Source: Zeus faber (taxonomy: Eukaryota; Chordata; Actinopteri; Zeiformes; Zeidae). Taken from it: a DNA stretch of 64,000 nt. Made by a program: the position numbers and the translations under genes. The notes below the pieces were generated by a model. It made no database searches. It saw only the letters and a program-made list of their open reading frames with translations, and was not told the origin of the DNA. This document shows, piece by piece, positions 1 through 32,884 of the stretch (position 1 is the first letter of the stretch; each line of letters starts with the position of its first letter). The stretch covers positions 8,862,941-8,926,940 of the forward strand of contig OY482846.1 of the NCBI GenBank assembly GCA_960531495.1. The letters run 5' to 3'.

Positions 1-1964
1 AAGAACCAAGCCGAACCTTACCTCGCTTTCTACTAAACTCCCCTTTCCTCGTTTTCCCTTGTCACCAACGAGCGCACAACTTTTTTTCCAATCGACCAAT
101 CACAGATCAAATGGGGCGGGACTTACTAGGTCAACCTCAGAATGTGAATTGAGTGGGGTGAGCTGGCGTTTTTGGGTCAATTGGAAAACTGTCGAATAAG
201 CAATATGTTGATATTTCAATCTAACAAACTCAACCATAGCAGCCATTGAGGCTGACGGCGTCATCTGACTCATTGAAACTGGGAGCAGACACAGGCCCCT
301 AACCCAGCCTTCAGGAAGCATTATCCTTTTAGTTGATTCTAAAGATTGTGATTTTTTGGATTTTAGCACGGTGCTTCGTGATTGGCCGGAATCTGTGCGC
401 CAATATGCTGATGGTCTGTGGTAGGCTTGGAGTCTGACAGACGGTGAGGAGGGATGCGCACCAGTAAATACCTCTAATGAAGGTTAAGAGGTCATAGACA
501 GATTTGACAAGAGACACTCACACACTCACACAATAACTGACTTTTTTCTCCTATTCACTGCCGGAACAAATCAGCTCCTCAGTAAATTCATCTCACTTAG
601 CTTAATTGCACTACTACTTACACCTCGCAGTCACAGAGCATCTCACCCACTCACGCAGGAGCCGATTTATGGGCCCTCGGTCAGCAGGGTGGCATAAGGG
701 CCGATTGGGATTCGCAGATGGAGCTCGCCTGACCACACGCAGCAAAGTTCTTTTCATCATCCCAATGGCGGTCAATTTGGGGCCACGAGGGGTTTCCGAA
801 ATACCCGGGGTCGGGCGTTAATAATACACCGCGAACCTATAAGGCAGGCTTCCAACACCCCTCTTTGCACCTGAACCTGTCACCGTTCCCTGAATCACTT
901 CCCCGGGTGTCGGAGCCAGATTTTTACGACCATCCTCGACCTATACACATCTCCTGATAGGGAATGTTTCGTCTTCTTGCAACTGAAACTCCGGAGAGGA
1001 TTTCAGTAGGAGGTTAAATAGAAAAAACTTGGGGAGTTCATTTGGGTTAAGAACTTGGGAGACTTGGGAGACTTGGGAGCGGTTTGTTCTGTTTCATGTG
1101 ACGCCGTGGAAACGTAATCTGAAGGCGTTCATACATGCTTTAGTTTTCTGGCTCTCATCGGCCATATCCCTCCTTTCATATTAGGGTTTTATCCTCACTT
1201 GGTTATGGATACTAGGATATCTTATTATTATTACAGTGAAATGAATGTCATAGCTCCGTGAAGAAAACTGACCGTCGCCATGATGCAACTTTACTCAGAG
1301 CGAGAGCTGCTTTCTGCAGAAATTGTAGGGTGCTGCATTGAGAATAACAATATTTCTTTGAATGTTGTAACACAATAATATGACATTATCATTCATCATT
1401 ACCATACATGCATGTTTAATGAATATGTACAACAAGTGTATACAAATTTTAATCAAATGCAATGAATATTTATTTTGGAATAGTTTGGTTATCCACCAAG
1501 TGCGTGGTGTAAAGCGACCAAATGTGTCTGAAACTGGAATGAATGCAGCTCATATTGTGCGTGGGCCCCCTACTGGTGACGGAGCGTATTACAGGTGCAT
1601 CAGCAGTGATAGAGCACTAATAAAGGTTTTGTTGGAGTTGTGGAGTGGGTGTTAGAACGATAGTCTTCTCCTTAATAATTACAGTTAAGAAAGTTTGATA
1701 TTTCCATGCTTCCATTTCCAAATGAATGTAGTCACTAGCAAGTTGGCTTCTGGAAACAATGAATTGAGTCCCTGAAACAGCAGCGTTTCGTTTCATGGAC
1801 TAATTCAAAGCTCGCTTTAGGGAAACATCACAGAGAAAAATTATAATAACATGAGAAGATTTATTTTCCAAAGCTGAGTGCATGAGATTTATTATTATGT
1901 TTGTTGTTCTCTCTCCCTCTCTCCCTCTCTCTCCCTCGCTCCCTCTCTCCCTCTCTCCCTCTCC

Positions 1965-1996
<32 letters not shown>

Positions 1997-2564
1997 GTCA
2001 AACAAATTCACAAACAACATGGTTTACTGTCATATGGTCATCCCTGGAGTGTGGGGATGCCGAAGAGTGATGTGCGGATGGCTCGACAATGAGAGAATGA
2101 AAGAGAATGAAAGAGAGGAGGAGAGGCTCTGGGCTCCTTCCAAGCCGCAGCCGTTGTGTTTCCCCTGTTTCCCTTTTTTCGGCGTCTTAATTACAATACT
2201 AGAGTCAGTGAGACGAGCTCCCCTGTTTCCAGAAGCTCCTTTCATCCATTTCATAATAAGTCACAGAAACAAAGATGCGCCAGTAACAGCAGCCACACAC
2301 ATGCACACACACACACACACGCACGCACGCACACAAGCACACACACACACACACACATGCACACACACAAGAAATAGACATAGATATGCTGGATAGATAT
2401 CCTCCTAAGTACGATAGGTAAAACTGAATTCCAAGAAATAATCCACATACAGATTAATGCACACTGCAGTGATCCCATGCCTACAATCTAAATTTAGTTT
2501 GTTTTCCAAGGGAAGTAGATTTTATTTCCCCCTTATACAGTAAACGCTCCTCCTCGCTCCTCGT

Positions 2565-2565
<1 letters not shown>

Positions 2566-2637
<72 letters not shown>
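2566..2637. repeat. (CA)n microsatellite
   Basis: Uninterrupted CA dinucleotide run of about 72 bp. It follows a short pyrimidine-rich segment inside the presumed evl intron. Confidence 0.95.
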
Positions 2638-2638
<1 letters not shown>

Positions 2639-4096
2639 TTACAGGAGCGTTACATATTTAGTTGGGTGTGTGTGTGTTGAGTCGCTTATATAACGTGTTC
2701 ACACCCCGGAAAAGCATCAATATGTAATTTTCCAAACCAGCCAAAGTCCCCTTTTACATTGGAGTTTCGGAGGATTAAATGTGGTTTTTTTTTGTGGCAT
2801 TTCTTCACACGGGGTCAGAGAGAAGGCAGGGATGATGTTGGGGCACTCGTGTTCTGGGTTGTTCCACCGGGTCAAAGAGGCTGGATTTTTTTACTTTACC
2901 GTTCCATTATTTGGGATGCACCTTGGATGCATGCAGAGCTTCTGAATCATTAACGCTGCTCGCTGCACGGCTGTTGCTGCCTGCAGGTGTAGGTTACCAG
3001 GAGATGACAGGTGATACCGGGGACGGATGGAGGAGAGGAGGTAGAAGAGGAGGAGGAGGAGGAGGAGGAGGAGGAGGAGGAAGGGTAGCCTAGAGTGGGC
3101 AATGGTCAGCAGGGAGTGGGTCTGTCAGTGCTTCTGCCTCTGCTACAACCGATTCTTCCTCTTCACCATGTCATGTAGGTAGAGAAAACTGTGTGTGTGT
3201 GTGTGTGTGAGTGTGTGGGGGGGGGCTTTAATTCCTCTGTCCATGACATCCGTGTCTCCTTGTCTCTTGTGATGTTGCCATTGTAAAAATAGTCATTGGG
3301 GTACGTTGTTGCACAGAGGGATATATTGGATATACGGTGCATGAAAGGTGTAGGCTATTAAAGTACGTTATTGTGATGCTGACAGACTGATTATGTGCTG
3401 CCCATTAACTGATTCTCTGTATTGAAATATATGAGGTGGTAAAATTGCAGACAGGTTACTTTTTTATTACATTATTACATTCGATTATTACATTACGCGC
3501 TCTTACATTATTATTTATTTTTGTCACTCTAAGTCAGGCACTTGTCGTACTATCTTGGTGGATATTACAGCTCGGCACACCCTGTGTCCTTCCTGCATCA
3601 GGGTTTCTTAACTCTTCCTCTGGGGTTTGTTGCCATTGATGTACCTCAGTAATAGTTCCGAAGTCGGAAAACCTATATGTCCTCATGTGTCCAGCGTGCT
3701 TGTTGTGTTGATGTGTGCGTGTGAGAAAGAGGTCTTGGCTCATTTGTATTTCTGCGGTTTGAAAAATGTGTGTGTTTTGTGTGCTTCCACACTGAGTTTA
3801 TGTGTAGCTTTCCATCCAAACGTGTTGGAGTCATGTTTGGTCCTTTGTAACTTGATCGATGGCGGCCACGGGCGTCACTGACTCACCACCAATGTGTCAG
3901 GTGTACTAGATCATGATCCTGGTGCATCTAAGGGAATCGTTTTAACACAGTTGGACTTAAGAATAACCTAAGATTCAATACCTTTGACAATGGAGCCCAT
4001 TCATTACTTAAAGAATCCGTTCCTAGCCCTTCAGCTTGATTTAGCAAAAGCTCCTTGCTAAGTATTATGATTATGATTATGATTATGATTATGATG

Positions 4097-4146
<50 letters not shown>

Positions 4147-4235
4147 TTACTATGTATATATATAATATATAATTAATAATTAATTGTAATTAATAACAAT
4201 GCAAAAACATTATTATTATTATGATAATAATAATA

Positions 4236-4290
4236 AATTCTTAGTATATGTAAATGTACCTAGCAAAATAAACTCAATCTGATTCTGATT
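4236..4290 (+). repeat. Short LINE-like 3' tail ending in TGATTCTGATT
   Basis: An A/T-rich segment runs into TGTAAATGTACCTAG and then ends in GATTCTGATT. The same tail occurs near 47.5, 54.1 and 63.0 kb in this window, which marks it as the 3' end of a dispersed non-LTR family. The family name is not certain. Confidence 0.5.
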
Positions 4291-4814
4291 AACAGCAATA
4301 ACAATCTATTTGTTTTGAACAACTATGGGCTTTTGGGAAGACTTGGTGTTAGGATTTATTTGTCGCAAAAGCCAAAAGAAATCAAATCATTTGCCATGGA
4401 ACGTAGAAAATGCCTCCGCTTAAAAAAAACATGTGACCATATCAGGAACTATGGATTTTTCAACTATAGATTATTTCTCTCAGAGACCAATTTCCCTGGA
4501 CAGTATGTAGAAGTATGTTTGAATAAAAATATGGTCTGAGAATTAATCTGTCTGCTCTATTAATTCTAAAAGAGGCTCTTTGAAGGACAGCTAAATTAAC
4601 ATCCCTAAGGTCACACATGAATAATGTCAAATTGTACATATTTCTGAACTTTACAGTCATCCCTTCCAGCCACATCCATTGAGAATTTCCTGTTTCCAAT
4701 TAAAGTGTGTTTGCTCATAGAAGATACCTCACTTACCATAATGCAGCTTTTCTCTTAGTCAGCATAATTATAAGCCTTTTGTTGGTACAGTAGCTTGGAC
4801 TTCACCTGACTGAG

Positions 4815-4817
<3 letters not shown>

Positions 4818-4900
<83 letters not shown>
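4818..4900. repeat. (CA)n microsatellite
   Basis: About 83 bp of CA repeat. A second CA tract with CAGA interruptions follows at 5,031-5,097 and a long GT tract at 5,237-5,325, so three long dinucleotide arrays fall within 510 bp. Confidence 0.95.
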
Positions 4901-4901
<1 letters not shown>

Positions 4902-5061
4902 TCTTGTACTGGTATCAAAGTGATAAGTCTGAGACTGGTAAGTCAGGCCCCATGTCCCTGGTGCACTTCTAAATCAAAAAATACTCAATTAGGAGACTGG
5001 TCTCACAAATATCAACATCAAAACAAATGTACACACACACACACACAGACACACACACACA

Positions 5062-5098
<37 letters not shown>

Positions 5099-5234
5099 CC
5101 CAGATGTTTAGTGTGTGTATCATGTGTGTGTGTGTATTGCCATGTAAATGAGATAAGACAGATGCAAGTTACTGAAAATTGGGCAGGTGAGACGCTACTT
5201 GGGTTTCAGTGAAAGAAACCAAATATTAGATGGC

Positions 5235-5236
<2 letters not shown>

Positions 5237-5325
<89 letters not shown>
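5237..5325. repeat. (GT)n microsatellite
   Basis: Pure alternating TG run of about 89 bp. It is in the opposite strand sense to the CA tracts at 4,818 and 5,031, so the cluster can form a CA/TG fold-back as well as Z-DNA. Confidence 0.95.
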
Positions 5326-5327
<2 letters not shown>

Positions 5328-5744
5328 CATGGGGGACTTGGTTTCCTGTCCTGTATTATGAATCCACTGGAGAGTTGTTTATCCCCAGTGGACACCGAGT
5401 GTAACACGAGTGGACACATCTGCCGTGGGCCGGGTACAGATAGCGTTCTTACCAGGGGACGACCATTCATAAATGTGGGCTTTGTTTGGTCTGCTTTGGA
5501 CAGCAGCACTGCTGTCTGTTTGCACCAGCACAGTCCATTACATAATGTATGATGGAGTGATCATCAGATTAAACTAATGGACACTGTAGATTAATACCGA
5601 TGGATTGAAGAACATAAAGTGTGTGGGGGTGAAACTGACATATAAGTGATGATGAAAGAATGCTTGCTTTTAAGAGCATTTTTAGCACATTATTGAATAC
5701 TTTTTTTTGTGCCCATTTACAGGAAAACCTACAATTGTCTCCAA

Positions 5745-6106
5745 CTCTGCTACAGCTCTAATACAACTCTATTACAGCTAGATTTCAACTCTATTACAAC
5801 TATTTTAGATCTATATTACAACTTTATTACAGTTATATTATGACTATTACATCTCTAATACAACTCAATTGCAGCTCTATTACAACTCTATTACTTCTGT
5901 ACTACAACTTTATTACAACTCTATTACAACTCTTGTAGATCTTTATAACAACTTTATTACAGCGCTATAACAACTATATTACAACTTTAATGCAACTCGA
6001 TTACAGCTCTATTACAACGCTTTTACATCTCTATTACAACTCTAATACAACTCAATTCCAGCTCTATTACAACTCTATCATAACTACTACAACTCTTTTA
6101 CAACCC
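5745..6106. repeat. Degenerate minisatellite, TATTACAACTC-type unit
   Basis: About 360 bp are built from imperfect copies of an 11-12 bp unit resembling TATTACAACTC, with variants such as TATTACAGCTC, TAATACAACTC and TTTTACATCTC. The bias is ACAACT/CTATTA throughout and there is no coding signal. It lies in the evl intron just upstream of the first visible exon. Confidence 0.85.
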
Positions 6107-6722
6107 CAGTGAATGAAGTACACTGAAGTGTTATCTGACAGTATACTTATTATATATTTAATATTCCCTTCATGTATTCACAATTAATATACTCGAGTTC
6201 TGTTAAAATGAAACCACTTGCACTTTGCACTTTAAACAAGGATTCTAAAGTACAGCTTTAGTTAGTTCAATGTTGCAATATACTGTACCTTTTTATAAGT
6301 GTACTTACTCTACACTTACAGCATATTAATGACTACTATACTAAAGCTGTACTTTAAATTAGTACATAAAAGTAGATAAGAACTCGGAAAAAATGCACTT
6401 CAAATACACTCAAGAAGAAAAGTAGAAATGGGTAGAAATAAACTTTTAACACACTTTATATATTAAAAACATACTTTCAGTACGTCAAAAAATACTTGTT
6501 TTTTCACTTGGGAACTCTAAATCCCAGACAGTTTTTGGTCTTGGATGACACTGTTTTCCACTGATATTCTAGTGAAAAAGAAAAATCTACTTTTTTTTCC
6601 CACTTCACTCCTATTACAGCACAGTTATTTGGCTTTGATGACGCTGTTTTCCACTGATATTCCAGGACAGGAGTGACATTTTACCTTTATATCATCATTC
6701 ACCTTCATCTCCCCGTCTATAG

Positions 6723-18158
<11,436 letters not shown>

Positions 18159-19080
18159 TCTTTGGGAGTTCTTGAGGCTCGACCCCTCACCCTTCAGACC
18201 GCCGCCCGTGCAGCTCCCGCTGTGGTTGCTGCGTCAGGAAAGGAGGCGCAGACTGTGACATCTGTTCGTTCTGTGTTTGAGGTGATGGAGCGGCGTGCCC
18301 ATGCTGCTGCAGCTCCTCACAGCTGTCTCTTTTACCATTTCCGTTTTCGTCGCCACACCAAGAGATGGGCGGGGCCGCGCTCTTGCACTGATCCCTATGA
18401 TTTGTTGAAACTTCCGTCTGTTTGATAACCCAGTCAGTCCCCGTCTTCAGCATCAATGAAAATAGGATAAAAATTCACATTTGCTTTTCCTTTCTCTTTT
18501 TTCTTCAAAAGTTTGTATTGAGATTTTTGTTGTTACTATTGCTATCATCTTTTTCATTATGATTACTATCATTTTATGATTGTGGATGTAATGATGTTAC
18601 TATCAGTAGTAGAAGTAGTGTAGGCACAATGGTAATTATGATGGAAATATGATAGTAATGATAATGGTATTCGTTATTGTTGCACATTATTTAATATCAG
18701 CCTTTTGTATTTTACACGAGTCAAGTTCATTTCAAGTTTTTTTTATGATTGTGTTGCAAGAACATGACATTTTTATTTCTCATCATCTGATCTGAATATT
18801 TTTTTAATCCTTTTTGTGTAATTGACAGGCCTTGACCTGAGATAAAGGGTGAAACTATTGTTCTTTGGATATTGCAATCTTATGAAGAAAGAAAAAACAC
18901 ACCAGAGTATTTGTGATCATGTTGTTAATAAAATGTTTATTGGCTGCAAAGATATGGTGAAGTATTATTCATTTTCAAAATTTCCTTTTATGACCAAGTG
19001 CTTCCTGGTTTGACAATAAAAAAAAAATATATATATACATGCTAAGTTTAAAATGAAGTCAAATAAAACTGTGAACAATG
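18159..19080 (+). other. evl: evl 3' UTR with two poly(A) signals
   Basis: Noncoding stretch after the evl stop. Canonical AATAAA hexamers occur at about 18,927-18,932 and 19,062-19,067. The end point is inferred from the signals only. Confidence 0.55.
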
Positions 19081-19372
19081 TCTTGGATAAATGAGGTTGT
19101 CTCTTTCAATTTTTTCCCATTTCATCTTTTTTTTGTGCGCTCTGTTGACCCTGCATGCACCTTTTATTTGGTCTCAGAATTTCACTTTTATAAAAAAGGT
19201 ATTTCAAAGCACTGAAGGTTATTTTCTCATGGAGTGCTTTCTATTGTCTACTGCTCTCTACTCTGCAGTAAAATACACTGGGTGTAATAGACTGACTCTG
19301 CTTTTGTGTTATTCAACGATGAAACAGATCTTGATTTAGATGCTGTGACACTAATTGGCCAAAAGAAATTGT

Positions 19373-20420
19373 ATATATATACGATCAGCCACAAAATTAA
19401 AACCACTGACAGGTAAAGTGAATGACATTGATCATCTCGTTCCAATGGCACTTGTCAAGGGGTGGGAGATATTAGGCGGCAAGTGACCAGTCCAGTTCTT
19501 GAAGTTGATGTGAAGCAGGAAAAATGGATAAGCGTGAGGATCTGAGCCACTTTGACAAGGACCAAATTGTGATGGCTAGACGACTGGGTCAGAGCATCTC
19601 CAAAATGGCAGGTCTTGTGGGGTATTCCCAGTATGCAGTGGTTAGTATCTACCAAAAGTGGTCCAAGGAAGGACAACCGGTGAACCGGCGACAGGGTCAT
19701 GGGCGCCCAAGGCTCATTGATGCACGTGGGAAGTGAAGTCTAGCCCGTCTGGTTCAATCCCACAGAAGAGCTACTGTAGCACTAATTGCTGAAAAAGGGT
19801 GCGTGTGTGTTGTTTACCTGTGGAAGAGATGGCACCAGGATGCACTATGGGAAGAAGCCAAGCCGACGAGGCAGTGTGATGCTCTGGGCAATGTTCTGCC
19901 GGGAAACCTAGGCCGTCCTGGCATTCACGTGGATGTTTCTTTGATGCATATCACCTACCTAAACATTGTATTGAATCGTTTAATCAAGTACACCCCTTCA
20001 CTGATGGCAGTGGCCTCTTTCAGCAGAATAATACACCCGACCACACTGCAAAAAGATTCAAGATTCAAGATTTTTTATTTGTCACATACATATACATACT
20101 TTCATACATATATGCAGTGAAATGTAATGCAACGCACCCGGTGATAACACACAATATGTCCTCGGAAAAAAAGAAATAAAAATAAAGAATTCCTTTCTAA
20201 TAGACCGACTAACTGACTCCTAAAACGTAATACAGTAAGTTGAATACTTATAGAATAAGATAAAAATATATAGAATAAAATACAATAAAAATAAAATGAA
20301 ATAAAATGGAATAGATAGAGGGAATATGCCTATGTATGTACAGATATGTGCAATTAAAAAAACAAAATTGTTCAGGAATGGTGAATGTAAAACGACCAAA
20401 TACCATATAAATTGACCATA
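19373..20420 (+). mobile_element. Tc1/mariner remnant interrupted by a retroposon
   Basis: The left end carries CGATCAGCCACAAAATTAAA, nearly identical to the terminal repeat of the 24,029 element. A 70-aa frame at 19,524-19,736 ([20 protein letters not shown], then a helix-turn-helix region) is the DNA-binding N-terminus of a Tc1-like transposase; later frames are broken. The internal sequence stops at CACTGCAAAAA (about 20,054) and resumes at CAAAATTGTTCAGGAATGG (20,363). No right terminal repeat was found. Non-autonomous; about 85-90% similar by eye to the 24,029 copy over the first 350 bp. Confidence 0.8.
20055..20362 (+). mobile_element. A-rich retroposon nested in the Tc1 remnant
   Basis: About 308 bp beginning GATTCAAGATTCAAG, then TTTTTTATTTGTCACATACA, and ending in an A-rich run. 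It is flanked by a CAAAA duplication (20,049-20,053 and 20,363-20,367) and splits a sequence that reads continuously in the Tc1 family as remembered. A second copy of its head, TTTTTATTTGTCACGTGCAG, lies at about 23,386. The family is common in fish genomes in my recollection; its class is not certain. Confidence 0.65.
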
Positions 20421-20829
20421 TATAGAAAAAGCACTGGACGGATGGTCTTTATTGGCCCTTTTTTGGAAGTTGTTAAAACTAGTGGAATGCAATTCGTATT
20501 ACCCATATTCTATTGGCCTGAATTCATTTCATACTGCCATCTGGAGACCAGATGGGACATAGAACGACATAACCGGTGGTTAAGAAAAACAAACAAACAA
20601 ACAAACAAACAAACAAAATAACAAAAAAAACAATCCAAGTGTAGACGTTTTTAAATTATTTTAGGTGTTTTTTTTAATAACATCAAATCAGTTTCCAAAC
20701 CTTCCAGAGCACTTCTTACAACGGAATCACGGCATCGCGCCATTAAAACGAAACAAATGGGTTTTATTTGGTCACAAAACAAGAGTTTGATTCCATCATT
20801 GTAATTTATTTTTTTTTTTAATGGAATTT

Positions 20830-30024
<9,195 letters not shown>

Positions 30025-30053
30025 GAGCGTGTTCCGCATACCCCCGGGCCCCC

Positions 30054-30095
<42 letters not shown>

Positions 30096-31005
30096 CGCAC
30101 GCACACCCATACCCACACACACAGCTCAACGGGCGGATCGGTGGCAAACGCACATGGAGCATCGTCGGGAAGGAAGCGACTAAAGTGGGAAGCTGGAGAC
30201 TATTTTTCCTGCCCGAAAAGTAAAAGACAGATTAAAAGAAGACTTGAGAAAAAGGGAGATTTAACTGGGTTTTCCTCCCGTTCCCCTCCTGCTACTGCAT
30301 CGGCTTTGGAACACGGTGACGATTCCCAAAATCCCCCCCCCCCCCCCCTCCCTCGGCGGCACTCGGGCGCCAACAGAAGAAAGTCCCGGGCGAAAGCCGG
30401 ACTATTTTTACCACACCTCTGAGAGGACGCGCATTCTGTCATGACTGTTTTTATTTCTTTAAATTATAGCTTTTTTTTATTTTTTATTTTTTTTCCTCCA
30501 AGTGTGCATATTGTACACTTAACTTGGGCTACGTTTACTAAAATGTAATTTCTCTCCTGAGCTCCGACACCTGGACCTATATTGAAACGGGCCTCTCGCG
30601 TGACTTGCTTCAGGTGCATCAAAAGATGAGAAAGGTCTTTTTGTTTGCATTTCCACACCTACCTTGGTTGTACTTTTCCCTAACCACAGAATAACCTTGT
30701 ATACTTGTATCGTATGGCTGTATTGAAACTGTGTAGACATAGAGGCGTGATTTAAAGTGTTAACCGATTTAACTTTTAACTTTTAGTCATGAGTTGCTTT
30801 ATCGTTTGTATGGACTGTCCTTAAGCGGCGTGACGAGTGACCTCCCTCCCGACGCCGTCTTAAATGATCTGAAAGTACAGTGGCTCCACTGCAAAACCAT
30901 CACTTTCTGTTTCTGTTGTTCAGAATGTAATGTACAGGCGGCAATTATTAACTTCCTTTGTTGATATTTACACCATGTATCTCAATAGCCCACAATAAAA
31001 GGGGA
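30025..31005 (+). other. yy1: yy1 3' UTR with poly(A) signal
   Basis: Follows the yy1 stop. It contains a (CA)n tract at 30,057-30,090, a C-run at about 30,332-30,348, several T-runs, and AATAAA at 30,994-30,999 in CCACAATAAAAGGGG. The small open frames here are repeat-driven. Confidence 0.6.
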
Positions 31006-32848
31006 AACTCAACCCCCGTTCAAGTAGCAGCTCTTTGGAGTGGATTTGTTGAGGTGCACAGTGCCGCCCGTCATTTTAAACCTTAATTCTCTGTTGTGAT
31101 GCATCAGGGCTAATGAAGCCTTAAAACTTCAGGCATGGTCATTTAAGTAGAAAGCCTTGCTGTATTTGTTCATACCTTATCAATGTTTTTTTTTTGTTGT
31201 GTTTTTTTTTTTTTTTTTTTTTTTTTTTACATGTTTAATCATACAGAACATTTTGAAATGTTCAGATAATTGTCTATAGGTATCAATTCGGGGTATGAAT
31301 ACCCAAACAAATATAAGTAGCTAAACAATTTACATCTGACATCATTAAAAAAAAAAGGTAATTAAAATACAGTGTTGCAGTGTGATCTAGGTGTTTGCTG
31401 GAATGAAAATGTATTGTTCTAAATGGGATTTGGCTTTAATTTAATTTGGTGATTAAATTTATGAAAAAATGAAGAATGGAAACACATTAAACACATAAAT
31501 TTGCCTCTACTGCCATTCAACACATTTATTCACTTAACCGCCTTGGTAACACACCATCCTTTCTTACCCAGAATAATTCCTCTGTGGAGGGAAACACGGC
31601 TTGGGATGTTATTGCATTATTGAGTAGTGCAGCTTGCAAAGTGGGGTTTATAGCTTGGAAGTTCCCATATTTTCTGTCCAGGCCGCAGAATTATCAAAGT
31701 GTCCACCTCAGCATCCTGACCTCCTGATTCCAGGAAGGCCTTAAACCTGATCCCTCCCCTCCCGCCGCACCCACTGGCTTTAGCGCCCTCCACTGGTGAC
31801 GTGTGGTATCGAGTTCCCCTGCAGATCTGCTGTCCATGGTTCTGGAACCTGCTGGCGCTCAGTAGTGGGGAGGTACTTACTGGCTGTAATATGTTGCAGA
31901 CAATTGTGTTTAGTTTTTGATCCTAGCAGTGCATGTATAGGCCTGGTGTGCAAAATTCTGATTTCTTGCCCTTTTGGGAACTGCTTTCACCTGCATCGCT
32001 CTGAAGCCAGCACGGTCTATTACTTACTGCCTTATTGCAATTTGTGCTTTGAGTGGCTGAAGCATTCACAGCACCTCACTGTTTGACATTCACAACCTGA
32101 TGCACTTTATTCCAGGCCGGTGTGGGGCACAACACTGTCACTGGTGTTCAGGCTGCCATTTAGGGTCTCCTCTGCTTCTGTGTGTGTGTGCGCGCGCGCG
32201 CGCCGCCTATGTACACCCATGTGGTTAAAGTCTCATTAAGGCATGATTCCACTTGGGTGCTCCTGCGACTCCGATAGGTGGCATTTATTCGTGTGATTGG
32301 CTGTTTTGATTGACAAAGGCAGAGGAGAGTAAATGCGCTACTTGTTATGCAGTTGAAGTCTGTCAAGCCCCCAACACCTGCTCGCTCAGATGCTTATCTC
32401 ATTGTGGCTCCTCTCTCCCAGGAGCCACGGCACTGGGTTTGTTTTATTTTATTTATTTATACCCCGTGCTATGTGTTTAACCTGGATGTCATTCTCTCCT
32501 AGGCAGTGGCCAGGTTTTGGCCAATTGCATCCAAGTGGATTTTTTTTCACAAGCATAGGCCTGTACAAGCACATGCATGCAAGCATATAAAGGTTTATCA
32601 CACTGAACCTAACTAAGCTTCCTGGGACTCGGGTCATCCCCCCCCGAGCCATAAAGACTAAATCAGGAGATCGGCGCAGATCGACCCCAACCCTCTGCGC
32701 TTTATTATTTATTTGACATTTCTTAATAATGATCTTGCACCAGGGCTTTTCATCTGCCATGCACTGATGCACACGCCCTGCCCCGTCCACGCCAGAATCC
32801 TCCTTACTCCAAATGGATCGTCCATTGAAAGACTGGATGGATGGATGG

Positions 32849-32884
<36 letters not shown>

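Larger units (their letters stand above)
1..6722. other. Noncoding stretch, probable evl intron
   Basis: No exon can be supported before 6,723. The first recognisable evl exon begins in mid-codon after an AG at 6,721-6,722, so the EVH1-encoding exons must lie further left, outside the window. The stretch holds many microsatellites: (CT)n near 1,905-1,997, (CA)n at 2,305-2,370 and 2,566-2,637, (GGA)n near 3,043-3,080, an ATT/ATA-rich run near 4,066-4,145, (CA)n at 4,818-4,900 and 5,031-5,097, and (GT)n at 5,237-5,325. It also has a minisatellite near 5.75-6.1 kb. The open frames here are low-complexity or lack splice context. Confidence 0.6.

Noticed and set aside
600-830. 71-aa frame with balanced composition near the left edge
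   Set aside because: No family match, no acceptor or donor in phase with evl, isolated.
3102-3177. Frame MVSREWVCQCFCLC followed by a GT, possible alternative first exon of evl
   Set aside because: No similarity to known EVL N-termini, the next bases are TAG GTAG, and nothing supports a promoter here.
30332-30348. C-run in the yy1 3' UTR as a regulatory element
   Set aside because: A simple homopolymer with no supporting context.
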